The notes under the pieces: model-generated
Seen by the model: the letters and a program-made list of their open reading frames with translations, nothing else
What the model was told of the DNA's origin: nothing
Databases searched by the model: none
Shown: one piece after another, positions 18,279-28,012 of the stretch
Position numbering within the stretch: position 1 is the first letter of the stretch
Layout of the letters: the number at the start of each line of letters is the position of its first letter
Translations under genes and position numbers: made by a program
From: Nocardia ignorata NBRC 108230
GTDB lineage: Bacteria; Actinomycetota; Actinomycetes; Mycobacteriales; Mycobacteriaceae
Assembly: GCF_001612905.1 (NCBI RefSeq)
Contig: NZ_BDBI01000002.1
Span: 62,001-126,000, forward strand
Direction of reading: 5' to 3'
Length of the DNA: 64,000 nucleotides

Positions 18279-18303
18279 GATTGTCACAAGAGGCGAGGGG
18301 TAT
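18279..18303 (+). promoter_or_regulatory. SigF/SigB-like promoter for the GlsB-type gene
   Basis: CGATTG-like -35 (G79-A-T-T-G83) and GGGTAT at 18298-18303, separated by 14 bases. This fits the alternative stress sigma factor consensus known from mycobacteria (NGNTTG, 14-18 bases, GGGTAT). The start codon lies 54 bases downstream. Confidence 0.5.
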
Positions 18304-18356
18304 AACTGTGAGACGAGGCGATAGCTAGCCGACCCTTCGAGGGAACGAGGTACACA

Positions 18357-18629
18357 ATGCTCGGACTCGGGATCATTGGTTGGATCATCATCGGCGGACT
18401 CGCCGGATGGATAGCCAGCAAGTTCATGAAGACCGACGCCCAGCAGGGCATCCTGCTCAACATCGTCGTCGGTATCGTCGGCGGTCTGCTCGGCGGCTTC
18501 ATCTTGAAGCTGTTCGGCGTCGACGTCGAGGGCGCGGGCTGGATCTTCAGCTTCATCACCTGTCTTGCCGGTGCCTGCCTGCTGTTGTTCCTGGTCGGAC
18601 TCTTCACCGGGCGCAGATCAGCGCACTGA
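18357..18629 (+). CDS. GlsB/YeaQ/YmgE-family stress membrane protein
   Basis: 90 residues, three hydrophobic helices rich in glycine: LGIIGWIIIGGLAGWIASKFMK, GILLNIVVGIVGGLLGGFI and WIFSFITCLAGACLLLFLVGLF. This is the transglycosylase-associated/GlsB family of small inner-membrane proteins, often induced in general stress or stationary phase; molecular role unknown. A GGGTAT-type promoter element upstream supports control by an alternative sigma factor. Ribosome binding site: GAGGGAACGAGG region before the ATG. Confidence 0.9.
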   Translation: MLGLGIIGWIIIGGLAGWIASKFMKTDAQQGILLNIVVGIVGGLLGGFILKLFGVDVEGAGWIFSFITCLAGACLLLFLVGLFTGRRSAH

Positions 18630-18698
18630 CGGCCACTGCGGGCGACGGGCTTCCCGTAAGGTGTGATCGCTGTTGTCATCACACGAAAGAGGGAGCCC

Positions 18699-19412
18699 GT
18701 GGCACGCCGCCCCACCCCGCCCGGCACGCCCGAGACCACCGGCGTCGGCCATGTCGTCGACCTGGTCCGGGCCGCTGTACCTCCGCTGCACCCCGCAGGC
18801 CTGCCGTTCGTGGCGGCGCCGCTGGCGGTGGCGGTCGTCGGCGGACGCAACAAGTGGGTTCGGCGGGCCGGTTTAGCCGCCGCGGCGGCCTGCGCAGCCT
18901 TCTTCCGGCACCCGCACCGGGTGCCGCCCAACCGCGCGGGCATCGTCGTCGCACCCGCCGACGGTGAGATCGCCCTCGTCGACACGGCCGTGCCGCCCGC
19001 CGAACTCGGCCTGGGTGAGCAGCCGTTGCCGCGGGTGAGCATCTTCCTGTCCGTGCTCGACGTGCACGTGCAGCGCGTGCCCGTGTCCGGCACGGTGCGC
19101 GAGGTGCTGCACCAGCCGGGCAAATTCCTCTCCGCCGACCTGGCCGAGGCCTCCGACGCCAACGAGCGCAACAGCATGCTCATCGAGACGGCCGAGGGCA
19201 AGCAGGTCGTCGTCGTGCAGATCGCCGGCCTGCTCGCGCGCCGGATCGTCTGCGACGCCCGCGTCGGCGATCAGCTCACCATCGGTGACACCTACGGACT
19301 CATCCGTTTCGGTTCCCGCGTGGACACCTACTTCCCGGCGGGCACCGAACTGCTGGTGACCCCCGGTCAGCGCACGATCGGAGCCGAAACCGTGCTGGCT
19401 GTGCTGGGATGA
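18699..19412 (+). CDS. psd: Phosphatidylserine decarboxylase
   Basis: 237 residues from the GTG that follows GAAAGAGGGAGCCC. Decarboxylates phosphatidylserine to phosphatidylethanolamine. It is a short, prokaryotic type II-like PSD: membrane-associated N-terminal helices, [30 protein letters not shown] and FGSRVD; self-cleavage between G and S of this last motif creates the pyruvoyl cofactor. The stop overlaps the pssA start by four bases, so substrate-producing and consuming enzymes are coupled. An upstream in-frame ATG at 18663 lacks a ribosome binding site. Confidence 0.93.
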   Translation: MARRPTPPGTPETTGVGHVVDLVRAAVPPLHPAGLPFVAAPLAVAVVGGRNKWVRRAGLAAAAACAAFFRHPHRVPPNRAGIVVAPADGEIALVDTAVPPAELGLGEQPLPRVSIFLSVLDVHVQRVPVSGTVREVLHQPGKFLSADLAEASDANERNSMLIETAEGKQVVVVQIAGLLARRIVCDARVGDQLTIGDTYGLIRFGSRVDTYFPAGTELLVTPGQRTIGAETVLAVLG

Positions 19413-20287
19413 TCGAACAGGCGCATTCGGCTCGCCGCCGTCGGCCGCGTTCGGTCCGGTTGCTGCCGAGCATCGTCACCATCCTCGCGCTGTGCTCGGG
19501 GTTGTCGGCGGTGAAGTTCGGGCTCGACGGTGAACTCGGCATCGCGCTGGCCATGGTCGGTGCCGCCGCCGTGCTCGACACCCTCGACGGCCGCTTGGCG
19601 CGCATGCTCGACGCCACCTCCAAGATGGGCGCCGAACTCGACTCGCTCTCCGACGCCATCTCCTTCGGCGTCGCGCCCGCGCTCGTCCTCTACGTCACGC
19701 TCCTCGACGGGTACAGCGCGGGCTGGATCATCGCCCTGATGTACGCGGTGAGCCTGGTGCTTCGCTTGGCCAGGTTCAACACCCTGCTCGACGACGATTC
19801 CCGCCCGAACTGGGCGCGTGAGTACTTCACCGGTGTGCCCGCGCCCGCGGGTGCCCTGATCGCGCTGGTCCCGATCGCGCTGAAGGTGCAGTTCGGCGAC
19901 GGCTGGTGGGACAGCTTCACCTTCGTCGCCGTGTGGACGACCTTCGCCGCGCTGCTGTGCGTGAGCACCATCCCGACGCTCGCCATGAAGTCGGTGTCGG
20001 TGGCACCGCAGGCCGCGGCCGGTCTGCTGGTGCTCGTCGCGGTCGCGGCCGCGCTGCTGGTGACCTACCCGATCGTGCTGCTGCTGATCCTCGTCGCGCT
20101 GTATCTGGGTCACATCCCGTTCGCCTGGCGCTCGGCACGCTGGGTGGCGGCGCGACCGGAGACCTGGCAGCACAAACCCGCCGAGCGGCGGGCCCAGCGG
20201 CGTGCGCAGCGGCGGATGCCGCAGATCCGCCGTCCGGCGATTCGCGGGTCGGCGCGGTTGCGGTTACGTCGTCCACGCGAGGACTAG
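19409..20287 (+). CDS. pssA: CDP-diacylglycerol-serine O-phosphatidyltransferase
   Basis: 292-residue integral membrane enzyme that makes phosphatidylserine from CDP-diacylglycerol and serine. The CDP-alcohol phosphatidyltransferase motif D-G-x2-A-R-x8-G-x3-D-x3-D is intact in [26 protein letters not shown]. About seven hydrophobic helices follow. The tail is strongly basic ([19 protein letters not shown]). Coupled to psd by an ATGA overlap, the same pair as in M. tuberculosis Rv0436c-Rv0437c. Confidence 0.94.
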   Translation: MIEQAHSARRRRPRSVRLLPSIVTILALCSGLSAVKFGLDGELGIALAMVGAAAVLDTLDGRLARMLDATSKMGAELDSLSDAISFGVAPALVLYVTLLDGYSAGWIIALMYAVSLVLRLARFNTLLDDDSRPNWAREYFTGVPAPAGALIALVPIALKVQFGDGWWDSFTFVAVWTTFAALLCVSTIPTLAMKSVSVAPQAAAGLLVLVAVAAALLVTYPIVLLLILVALYLGHIPFAWRSARWVAARPETWQHKPAERRAQRRAQRRMPQIRRPAIRGSARLRLRRPRED

Positions 20288-20372
20288 CTTCCCGGCGAGA
20301 CGCCGCCCACATCCTGCTGATCGCGGGGCCGGGTGGGCGGTACCGTAGCGCCACTACGGCAAGGGAGCGCGG

Positions 20373-21245
20373 GTGGAATCGGACGGGATCACGGAGTTCT
20401 CGCGGCATCGGCCGAGGCTGTTCGCGCTTGCCTACCGCATGTTCGGTGCCGCGAGCGAGGCCGAGGACATCGTGCAGGAGGCCTACCTGCGCTGGGCAGC
20501 CGCCGACCGGTCCGCGATCGACAATCCCGAGGCGTGGCTCACCACCGTCACCGTGAACCTGTGCCGCACCGAGCTGGCGTCGGCGCGTGCCCGGCGCGAG
20601 ACCTACGTCGGCCCGTGGTTGCCCGAGCCGGTGCCCTCCGGGGAATTCGGTCCGCTGGAAACCGTCGAGGAACGCGAATCGGTATCGCTGGCGCTGCTCA
20701 CCGCGATGGAACGGCTCAACCCGGTGGAGCGTGCGGTGTTCGTGCTGCGCGAGGCGTTCGGCTACCCGCACGCCGAGATCGCGGCGATGCTCGACCTCAC
20801 CGAGGCCAACTCGCAGCAGATCCTGCACCGGGCCACCACCCGGGTGCGCGGCGGGAAGCGGCGCTACCCGGCGCCGAACGAGCAGGTGCGTGCCCTGTTC
20901 GAGCGATTCATGTCCGCCGCCGCAACCGGTGATGTCGCCGGTCTGCGCGCCATGCTCGCCGCCGACGTGGTGAGCATGGCCGACGGCGGCGGCAAGGTGA
21001 CCGCCGCCCGCCGCCCGGTGACGGGCGCCGACCAGGTGTCGCGTTACCTCGTCGGGCTCACCAAGTTCCTCACCCCGGCAACGACTTTCGCCTTCGACGA
21101 GGTGAACGGCGAGCTGGCGTTGATCGTGCGGGCCGACGGTGTGCAGCCCAGTTCGGTCATGTTCTTCGAGATCGACGACGCGGGCTTGGTCGACGAGGTA
21201 CTCATCGTGGTGAACCCGGACAAACTGGACCGATTCGCGGTGTGA
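20373..21245 (+). CDS. ECF41-type RNA polymerase sigma factor (SigJ-like)
   Basis: 290 residues. Sigma region 2 (FALAYRMFGAASEAEDIVQEAYLRW) and region 4 (VLREAFGYPHAEIAAMLDLTEANSQQILHRA) are followed by a SnoaL-like C-terminal domain. The hallmarks of group ECF41 are all present: the linker WLPEP, the DGGGK motif in the extension and NPDKL near the end. In this group the fused extension, not an anti-sigma factor, modulates activity. The downstream oxidoreductase (gap 81 bases) is the usual type of ECF41 target. Confidence 0.93.
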   Translation: MESDGITEFSRHRPRLFALAYRMFGAASEAEDIVQEAYLRWAAADRSAIDNPEAWLTTVTVNLCRTELASARARRETYVGPWLPEPVPSGEFGPLETVEERESVSLALLTAMERLNPVERAVFVLREAFGYPHAEIAAMLDLTEANSQQILHRATTRVRGGKRRYPAPNEQVRALFERFMSAAATGDVAGLRAMLAADVVSMADGGGKVTAARRPVTGADQVSRYLVGLTKFLTPATTFAFDEVNGELALIVRADGVQPSSVMFFEIDDAGLVDEVLIVVNPDKLDRFAV

Positions 21246-21265
21246 GCCGGATCACCGGTACGACC

Positions 21266-21292
21266 TGTCAGGAAAGCGGGGGCTGTCCGGTC
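21266..21292 (+). promoter_or_regulatory. Possible ECF41 promoter
   Basis: TGTCAGG at 21266-21272 and CGGTC at 21288-21292 with a 15-base spacer, between the sigma gene and its oxidoreductase. The known ECF41 promoter is TGTCACA with CGTC about 16 bases downstream, so this is an imperfect match. Confidence 0.35.
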
Positions 21293-21326
21293 TGGAGGGT
21301 GTCGGCACATCGAGAGGAGCCACACC

Positions 21327-22460
21327 ATGACCGGTCAGCATCGGATCGTCGTTCTCGGCGCGGGGTACGCGGGTCTCGCGGCGGCCCGCCGTCTGGCCCG
21401 CACATCGCGTGACACGACGATCACCGTGGTCGATTCCCGCGCCGAGTTCGTCGAGCGTGTGCGGTTGCACCAGGAGGCGGCGGGGCAGCGAATCAAGCGC
21501 TGGGAGCTGCGGAAGTTGTTAGAGCGCAAGGGGGCAGAGTTCGTTCAGGCGAGAGTCTCGGGTCTCGACCCGGTGACCAAGCAGGTTCACCTCGAGGAGC
21601 TTGCCGGCTCACCGGAAGGCGCTGGTCGTCGGCCCTCGAACATCGGTGAATGGTCACTCGCGTACGACACGTTGGTCTACGCGCTCGGTAGCGCGGCCGA
21701 TCGGTCGGGTGCGCCGGGCGTGGCCGAATACGCGCGGTCTGTCGCGACGCCCGAGGATGTACGTGCCCTGCCCGAGGGGCGGGTCATTGTGGTCGGCTCC
21801 GGATCGACGGGCATCGAGCTGGCGGCGGAACTCGCCGAATCGCAAAGCTATTCGGCAGTGACTCTGGTCGGTGCCGATGAGCCGGGCGCCTGGTTGTCGA
21901 CGCGGGCCGTCGAGAGCATCCGTGCCACGCTCACCCGGCTCGGGGTGGAAATCCGGTCGTCGGCGAAGGTCGTCGAGGTGCTGCCGACGGGTGTGCGGCT
22001 CGCCGACGACACCGTCATCGAAGCCGAATCAGTGGTCTGGACAGCAGGTTTCACCGTTCCCGACCTGGCCCGGAGCGCCGGTCTCGCGGTCGACGATCAC
22101 GGCCGCATCCGCACCGACGCGACCCTGCGCTCGATCTCCCATCCCGACATCTACGCCGCCGGCGATGCGGCGCTGATCGCAGGGCCGGGCGATCGTCCGC
22201 TCCGAATGGCTTGTGCCACGGCTATTCCGGCGGGTGGTTACGTGGCCCGGGCGATTGTCGCCCGGGCCAAGGGCGACGAGCCGGAGCCGATGAACTTCCG
22301 CTACCAGCTCCAATGCCTCAGTCTCGGCCGCCGCGATGCCGTCATACAGGTGCTCAATGCCGACGACACTCCCGGAGCGCGCGTGATCCGGGGCCGTACG
22401 GGTGCGCTGGTGAAGGAATTGATCGTTCGCGGCGCGGGAATGACAGTCGGCTTGCGCTGA
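21327..22460 (+). CDS. FAD-dependent NAD(P) oxidoreductase (NDH-2-like), ECF41 partner
   Basis: 377 residues, single-polypeptide flavoprotein of the pyridine nucleotide-disulfide/NDH-2 superfamily. FAD site VVLGAGYAGLAAARRL at the N-terminus, NAD(P) site VIVVGSGSTGIELAAEL near residue 155 and the second FAD motif DIYAAGDAALI near residue 280. No membrane anchor or redox-active disulfide is seen, so quinone reductase or another hydride donor role is possible. AGAGGAG lies just before the ATG. Genomic pairing with an ECF41 sigma gene is the best clue: such sigma factors typically switch on one neighbouring COE-type gene (carboxymuconolactone decarboxylase, oxidoreductase or epimerase). Confidence 0.88.
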   Translation: MTGQHRIVVLGAGYAGLAAARRLARTSRDTTITVVDSRAEFVERVRLHQEAAGQRIKRWELRKLLERKGAEFVQARVSGLDPVTKQVHLEELAGSPEGAGRRPSNIGEWSLAYDTLVYALGSAADRSGAPGVAEYARSVATPEDVRALPEGRVIVVGSGSTGIELAAELAESQSYSAVTLVGADEPGAWLSTRAVESIRATLTRLGVEIRSSAKVVEVLPTGVRLADDTVIEAESVVWTAGFTVPDLARSAGLAVDDHGRIRTDATLRSISHPDIYAAGDAALIAGPGDRPLRMACATAIPAGGYVARAIVARAKGDEPEPMNFRYQLQCLSLGRRDAVIQVLNADDTPGARVIRGRTGALVKELIVRGAGMTVGLR

Positions 22461-22463
22461 CGG

Positions 22464-23702
22464 TCAGCACCGATTGCGCCGGGCGGGGCTTCTCACGGCT
22501 GCGGTGATCTGCCCGGCCCACGGGGCGAGGGCGATCAGGGTGAGCACCGTGAGCCACGGGAGGCGCCACCACCAGCGCAATTCGTAGGTGGCAGAAGGTG
22601 GTTCGGCGGTCAGGAGCCGGGCTGTCGACGACCACGCGACGAAGGCGTCACCGATCGGAACAAGGCCGAGCGCATAGCGTTTCGAGCCGGGCAGGTCGAT
22701 CGGCAGGCCGAGCAGTTCGCCTTCGGCGGCCAAGGCGCGGGCCAGGGTGTCGTCACCGTTGACGCGGGCGGCACCCTGGGCGACCACCGTGGCCGACAGG
22801 CTCACACCCGCGATCAGCGGCCCCGAGTCCACGTCGCCGCTGCCCTCCACCCCCTTCGGGTATTCGCGAAGTGCGGGACCGAAACTGCCTGGGTAAGCCA
22901 CGAATCGGTCGCGATACAGCGCGTATTGCGCCTGGGCGAATGCCGGGTCGATCTCGGGCAGGAATCGATGGATCATCGTCTGCGAGGTCGCCCTCGACCC
23001 TTCGACCAGCGAGCCGTCCGAAGCGGAAACCTGGTGGGGGAGCAGCCCTGTGGACGGATCGAGCCGCGCCTCGGCTTGGTTCACCCAGCGTTCGATCACC
23101 GCCGAATACCGCGCACCGAACAGCTTGTCGTGCAACCGCAACGAGGCGTTGGCGACGGTGGAGTCCACCGGCCACGCCTGCCCGCGATACGCCTGCAGAA
23201 ACGGTGTCTCCGAGGCCGCGAATGCCTGCGCGATTTCCTCTGTTTGCGCGGAAAACCGTTGTACTGCAACTGAATCAGAGCGGTCGAGAGTCAGGATCGC
23301 CCCGCGCAACCAATTCGTCCATCCCGCCCAGAAGATCCCGTACGCGGGTTGCAATTGCGGATCGAATACCGCCCGCCCCTCCTCGGACTCCATTCGTGCC
23401 AGCGCCCACCGTGATTCGCGCACCGCCTCGTCACGGAGATCGGAATCGGCATGCGCCGCCTGCACCCAGCTGAGTCCGTAGAGCACGTTCGAGAACAGAT
23501 GCCCTTCCGGAAACAGTTGCTGCGCTGCGGAATCGGAGCCGTCGTCCAATGCCGAACGCAGAAACGCCAGCTGCCGTTCCGTGGCACCGGGTATCTCCCC
23601 GATGCCCGGTTGCGAAAACAGGAAACGACCCGCCGCGACCAGACAAACCATAGTCACCAGCACGCCCGCGCAGCGCAGGCCCCACCCCAGGATTCTCCCC
23701 AT
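22464..23702 (-). CDS. Membrane-anchored protein of unknown function
   Basis: About 412 residues: an N-terminal signal anchor (GWGLRCAGVLVTMVCLVAAGRFLF), a long soluble, tryptophan- and alanine-rich helical region probably outside the membrane, and a C-terminal helix (LRWWWRLPWLTVLTLIALAPWAG) followed by a basic tail. The soluble part has repeated helical hairpins reminiscent of an alpha/alpha toroid, but no family motif is recognised. Start at ATG 23702; a GTG lies two codons earlier. The stop is 3 bases from the stop of the convergent oxidoreductase, and the twin palindromes at 23729-23774 also lie in front of this gene. Confidence 0.72.
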   Translation of the reverse strand: MGRILGWGLRCAGVLVTMVCLVAAGRFLFSQPGIGEIPGATERQLAFLRSALDDGSDSAAQQLFPEGHLFSNVLYGLSWVQAAHADSDLRDEAVRESRWALARMESEEGRAVFDPQLQPAYGIFWAGWTNWLRGAILTLDRSDSVAVQRFSAQTEEIAQAFAASETPFLQAYRGQAWPVDSTVANASLRLHDKLFGARYSAVIERWVNQAEARLDPSTGLLPHQVSASDGSLVEGSRATSQTMIHRFLPEIDPAFAQAQYALYRDRFVAYPGSFGPALREYPKGVEGSGDVDSGPLIAGVSLSATVVAQGAARVNGDDTLARALAAEGELLGLPIDLPGSKRYALGLVPIGDAFVAWSSTARLLTAEPPSATYELRWWWRLPWLTVLTLIALAPWAGQITAAVRSPARRNRC

Positions 23703-23728
23703 GCCCACACTCTGCCACCGATTTAATC

Positions 23729-23745
23729 GTCAACTAGCAGTTGAC
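23729..23745. promoter_or_regulatory. Palindromic operator 1 of the Clp-N/HTH gene
   Basis: GTCAACT-AGC-AGTTGAC, a perfect 17-base interrupted palindrome. It is flanked by ATC and GCAT exactly as is the second copy, and contains the TTGACG that serves as probable -35 element. Confidence 0.75.
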
Positions 23746-23770
23746 GCATAGGTGATCGTCAACTTAGAGT
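23741..23770 (+). promoter_or_regulatory. Probable leaderless promoter of the Clp-N/HTH gene
   Basis: TTGACG (23741-23746), 18-base spacer, TAGAGT (23765-23770, matching TANNNT). Transcription would start about 7 bases later, at or beside the A of the ATG at 23777. No ribosome binding site is present, which agrees with a leaderless mRNA. Confidence 0.55.
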
Positions 23771-23774
23771 TGAC
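23758..23774. promoter_or_regulatory. Palindromic operator 2 of the Clp-N/HTH gene
   Basis: GTCAACT-TAG-AGTTGAC, same arms as operator 1 with a different 3-base centre, 29 bases downstream of it (close to three helical turns, same DNA face). It covers the -10 element and ends 2 bases before the start codon. Confidence 0.75.
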
Positions 23775-23776
23775 GC

Positions 23777-24505
23777 ATGAGCACACCGAACATCCGCCTC
23801 GACGATCTGATCGACGGCATCAAGAAGGCCCGCCCCGACAACGTCCTCGAACAACTCACCGACGCCGTCGTCGTCGGCGATCACATGGGCGAGGTCGCCG
23901 ACCACCTCATCGGCCACTTCGTCGACCAGGCACGCCGCTCCGGCGCCTCCTGGACCGAGATCGGCGCCAGCATGGGCGTCAGCAAGCAGGCCGCGCAGAA
24001 GCGCTTCGTTCCCAAGCGGCCCGGCGACGCCGCCGCGATGGACCCGCAGGCCGGGTTCGCCAAGTTCACCCCGCGTGCGCGGCAGGTCGTCGTCGACGCG
24101 CAGGAGTCGGCGCGGGCGGCGAACAACGACCAGATCACTCTCGGCCATCTGATCCTGGCCCTGATCGGTCAGCGAGAAGGTCTCGCGGCCAAGGAAATCG
24201 AGGCCAGGGGTGTCGAACTCGACGCTGTTCGCGCGGCGGCCACCGCGGGGCTACCCGGTGCCGCCGACGAGGTGCCCGCGCTCATCCCGTTCGACGGGGA
24301 AACCAAGAAGGTGCTGGAACTGACTTTTCGCGAGGCGCTTCGCCTCGGCCACAACTACATCGGCACCGAGCACATCCTGCTCGCGCTGCTCGAGCACGAG
24401 AACGGCTCGGGTGTGCTCAGTGACCTCGGCCTGGACAAGGCTGTTGTAGAAGCCGAACTCGTCGAACTGCTGAGCCAGTTCCTCGCCGCGCAGGAAGAAT
24501 CCTGA
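23777..24505 (+). CDS. HTH plus Clp N-terminal repeat protein
   Basis: 242 residues. Residues about 1-75 include a helix-turn-helix (WTEIGASMGVSKQAAQKRF); about 85-235 hold two Clp N-terminal repeats (FTPRARQVVVDAQESARAANNDQITLGHLILAL and LTFREALRLGHNYIGTEHILLALL), the domain with which ClpA/ClpC recognise adaptors and substrates. There is no ATPase or protease domain. It is widespread in actinobacteria and annotated as Clp protease N-terminal domain protein. Two identical-arm palindromes cover its promoter, so autoregulation through the HTH is likely. It sits directly upstream of groEL2, which fits a role in protein quality control. Confidence 0.88.
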   Translation: MSTPNIRLDDLIDGIKKARPDNVLEQLTDAVVVGDHMGEVADHLIGHFVDQARRSGASWTEIGASMGVSKQAAQKRFVPKRPGDAAAMDPQAGFAKFTPRARQVVVDAQESARAANNDQITLGHLILALIGQREGLAAKEIEARGVELDAVRAAATAGLPGAADEVPALIPFDGETKKVLELTFREALRLGHNYIGTEHILLALLEHENGSGVLSDLGLDKAVVEAELVELLSQFLAAQEES

Positions 24506-24509
24506 TCCC

Positions 24510-24545
24510 GTCGCCTCCGGCGCGGCGGTTCGTGCCGGAGGCGAC
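24510..24545 (+). terminator. Terminator hairpin between the Clp-N gene and groEL2
   Basis: Perfect 12-base stem GTCGCCTCCGGC / GCCGGAGGCGAC, 12-base loop, beginning 5 bases after the stop codon. It ends exactly where the first CIRCE element begins, so it should insulate groEL2 from read-through. Confidence 0.7.
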
Positions 24546-24572
24546 CTTGCACTCTCGTCACTCGAGTGCTAA
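24546..24572. promoter_or_regulatory. CIRCE element 1 (HrcA operator)
   Basis: CTTGCACTC-N9-GAGTGCTAA. Right arm is identical to the CIRCE consensus (GAGTGCTAA), left arm matches at 7 of 9 positions. HrcA represses chaperonin genes through this site at normal temperature. Confidence 0.88.
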
Positions 24573-24580
24573 AAATGGCC

Positions 24581-24607
24581 TTGGCACTCACGTCTGTTGA
24601 GTGCCAG
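24581..24607. promoter_or_regulatory. CIRCE element 2 (HrcA operator)
   Basis: TTGGCACTC-N9-GAGTGCCAG, one mismatch per arm core relative to consensus. Eight bases separate it from the first element; tandem CIRCE sites are usual in front of actinobacterial groEL genes. Confidence 0.88.
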
Positions 24608-24620
24608 GTCGGGACGGTGA

Positions 24621-26369
<1,749 letters not shown>

Positions 26370-26400
26370 TCCCCTGATCAGCTAGTTCAACAAGTCCACG

Positions 26401-26432
26401 AAGGCCGGTCCACTCTCGAGTGGACCGGCCTT
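26401..26432 (+). terminator. groEL2 terminator
   Basis: Perfect 15-base stem AAGGCCGGTCCACTC / GAGTGGACCGGCCTT with a 2-base centre, 31 bases after the groEL2 stop. Very stable hairpin followed by CGGTCTGT. Confidence 0.85.
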
Positions 26433-26564
26433 CGGTCTGTCCGACAGGAGCGTGAAGTGGCGTTCGCCCGCACTGTCCGCAAGTACACCGTCACCCGGCG
26501 AGTAGTCGGGCGCAACCGATGAGCAGGCGAAGGCAAACGCGATCGTGCCTGAGGGCAGTCCGAT

Positions 26565-27386
26565 CTAGCCGACGGGCGTCAGGCGCAGGCGTTCGGCTAG
26601 TTCGTTGAAGATGTAGAAGTTGGGGATGGTGTTGACGGGGGCCAGGGACATCCACATGCCTGCGACTTTGAGGCGGATGTGGCCGCTGCGGGCGTCGATG
26701 AGTTGGATGTTGGTCCAGGGGAAGGGTTCGCCCTTGTAGGTGAGGGCGTCGAGGGAGAGGCCGAGGTCGCCGAAGTTCACGGTTTCGCCGTTGTCGATGG
26801 CGGCGACGGCGAGGGGGAGTTGGGTTGCGGTGACGGCGGATTGGATGGCGCGTGCCCATTCGCGGGCGCGGGCGAATCCCTCTTCGTCGATTTCGGCGCG
26901 GCCCGCGGGACCGGTGAGTTCGAGGCGGTAGACGACGGGAACCGTGTCGTGGAAGGGGATTTCCTCCTGCCGCACCTCGGTGGTGTCCCACCGGAATCCG
27001 GCGACGCGCTGACCCGAGTGGTACACCGTGACCCCGTATTCGAACAGGTCGATGCGGGCGGCGCGGTTCTGCCGGTTGATGATTCCGCGCCGGAAGGCGA
27101 GCATCACCGGGACCGCCGCGATCATGAGCAGCGCGACGGCACCGGGCCACGCGCCGACGATCAGGCAGATCACCCCGATGAACGCGATGCAGCCCGCGAC
27201 GATGCCGCACCCGCGCACGAAGGTGTCGTCGGCCGGAGTGGCCAGGAAGGTGTCGCGGTGCGCACCGAGTTGCTGGTACTCCGCCATGAGGTGTATCAGC
27301 TGGGTCAGCGGCACGGGGTGGCGAGCCTCGGCTACGGTCTCCGGCCTGTTCGGAGTGATCACTTGTCCCTCCATGAGGCGTTTCAT
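26565..27386 (-). CDS. Membrane protein with cytoplasmic PH-like domain, unknown
   Basis: About 273 residues starting at MKRLMEGQVITPNRP; an ATG 12 bases downstream is equally possible and neither has a clear ribosome binding site. A helical segment (LIHLMAEYQQLGAHRDTF) precedes two adjacent hydrophobic helices (IVAGCIAFIGVICLIVGAWPGAVALLMIAAVPVMLAF). The rest is a beta-rich domain (IDLFEYGVTVYHSGQRVAGFRWDTTEVRQEEIP ... GDLGLSLDALTYKGEPFPWTNIQLI) like the PH-fold DUF6585-type proteins of actinobacteria. Function unknown. It is divergent from the SRPBCC gene, with an 18-base palindrome in between. Confidence 0.72.
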   Translation of the reverse strand: MKRLMEGQVITPNRPETVAEARHPVPLTQLIHLMAEYQQLGAHRDTFLATPADDTFVRGCGIVAGCIAFIGVICLIVGAWPGAVALLMIAAVPVMLAFRRGIINRQNRAARIDLFEYGVTVYHSGQRVAGFRWDTTEVRQEEIPFHDTVPVVYRLELTGPAGRAEIDEEGFARAREWARAIQSAVTATQLPLAVAAIDNGETVNFGDLGLSLDALTYKGEPFPWTNIQLIDARSGHIRLKVAGMWMSLAPVNTIPNFYIFNELAERLRLTPVG

Positions 27387-27469
27387 CCGCGGCGAAGCGT
27401 ATTCGACCGGCGCAGATAACGCCACCTGTGGGGCGCTCGAAATCCGCCCACGACCGGCCTGGACACGCT

Positions 27470-27487
27470 CCATACGCATGCGTATGG
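27470..27487. promoter_or_regulatory. TetR-type operator A, perfect 18-base palindrome
   Basis: CCATACGCATGCGTATGG reads the same on both strands. It lies 34 bases before the SRPBCC gene. It shares 14 of 18 positions with the site at 28570-28587 in front of the nearby tetR gene, so the same regulator should bind both. Confidence 0.75.
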
Positions 27488-27520
27488 TTTGCGCAGGGGC
27501 ACCGCTGAGAGGTTGGATGA

Positions 27521-28012
27521 ATGATCCGCAACATTCACGAGCGAACAATTCAGGCACCGGCCGCACAGGTCGGCGAACTGCTCGACAACGTGGCGATTGC
27601 GGGAAACCCGTTGTGGCCCAGCGAGAAATGGCCACCGCTGGAGCTGGACGGCCCACTGGCCGAAGGCGCGACGGGCGGCCACGGTTCGACTCTCTACACC
27701 TGCACCGCCTACCGCCCAGGTGAATTCGTCGAGTTCACCTTCACGCCCGGTTTCATGCTCGAGGGCACCCACACCTTCGAGGTGATCGGCAAAGACGCGT
27801 CAAGCGCCCTGCGCCATGTGATCTCGGCCGAAACCCGAGGCGTATCCGGATTCCTGGGCTGGCACCTCGCCATCCGACCACTGCACGACGCCTTGCTCGA
27901 GGAACTGCTGGACAACGCCGAAACCGCCGTCGGCGCACCGCCCGCACCGTACCGATGGCCGCTGCGCGCCCGGCTGCTCTACTGGACTTTCGTCAAGCTC
28001 GGCCTCGACTGA
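27521..28012 (+). CDS. SRPBCC-fold protein
   Basis: 163 residues with the START/SRPBCC pattern: an initial strand (IRNIHERTIQAPAAQVGELL), the long central sheet (GSTLYTCTAYRPGEFVEFTFTPGFMLEGTHTFEVI) and a C-terminal helix (RPLHDALLEELLDNAE) that closes a hydrophobic cavity. Such proteins bind or transform small hydrophobic ligands; no specific ligand is indicated. GAGAGGTTGG precedes the ATG. A perfect 18-base palindrome upstream links it to the adjacent tetR regulator, with which its 3' end is convergent (no gap). Confidence 0.8.
   Translation: MIRNIHERTIQAPAAQVGELLDNVAIAGNPLWPSEKWPPLELDGPLAEGATGGHGSTLYTCTAYRPGEFVEFTFTPGFMLEGTHTFEVIGKDASSALRHVISAETRGVSGFLGWHLAIRPLHDALLEELLDNAETAVGAPPAPYRWPLRARLLYWTFVKLGLD

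Noticed and set aside
18661-18684. GTGTGAT / ATCACAC inverted repeat before psd as a CRP/GlxR site
   Set aside because: Half-site spacing (12 between TGTGA and TCACA) does not fit the N6 consensus; left unassigned.
26450-26522. 21-codon basic frame after groEL2
   Set aside because: No conserved context and two competing frames; chance ORF.
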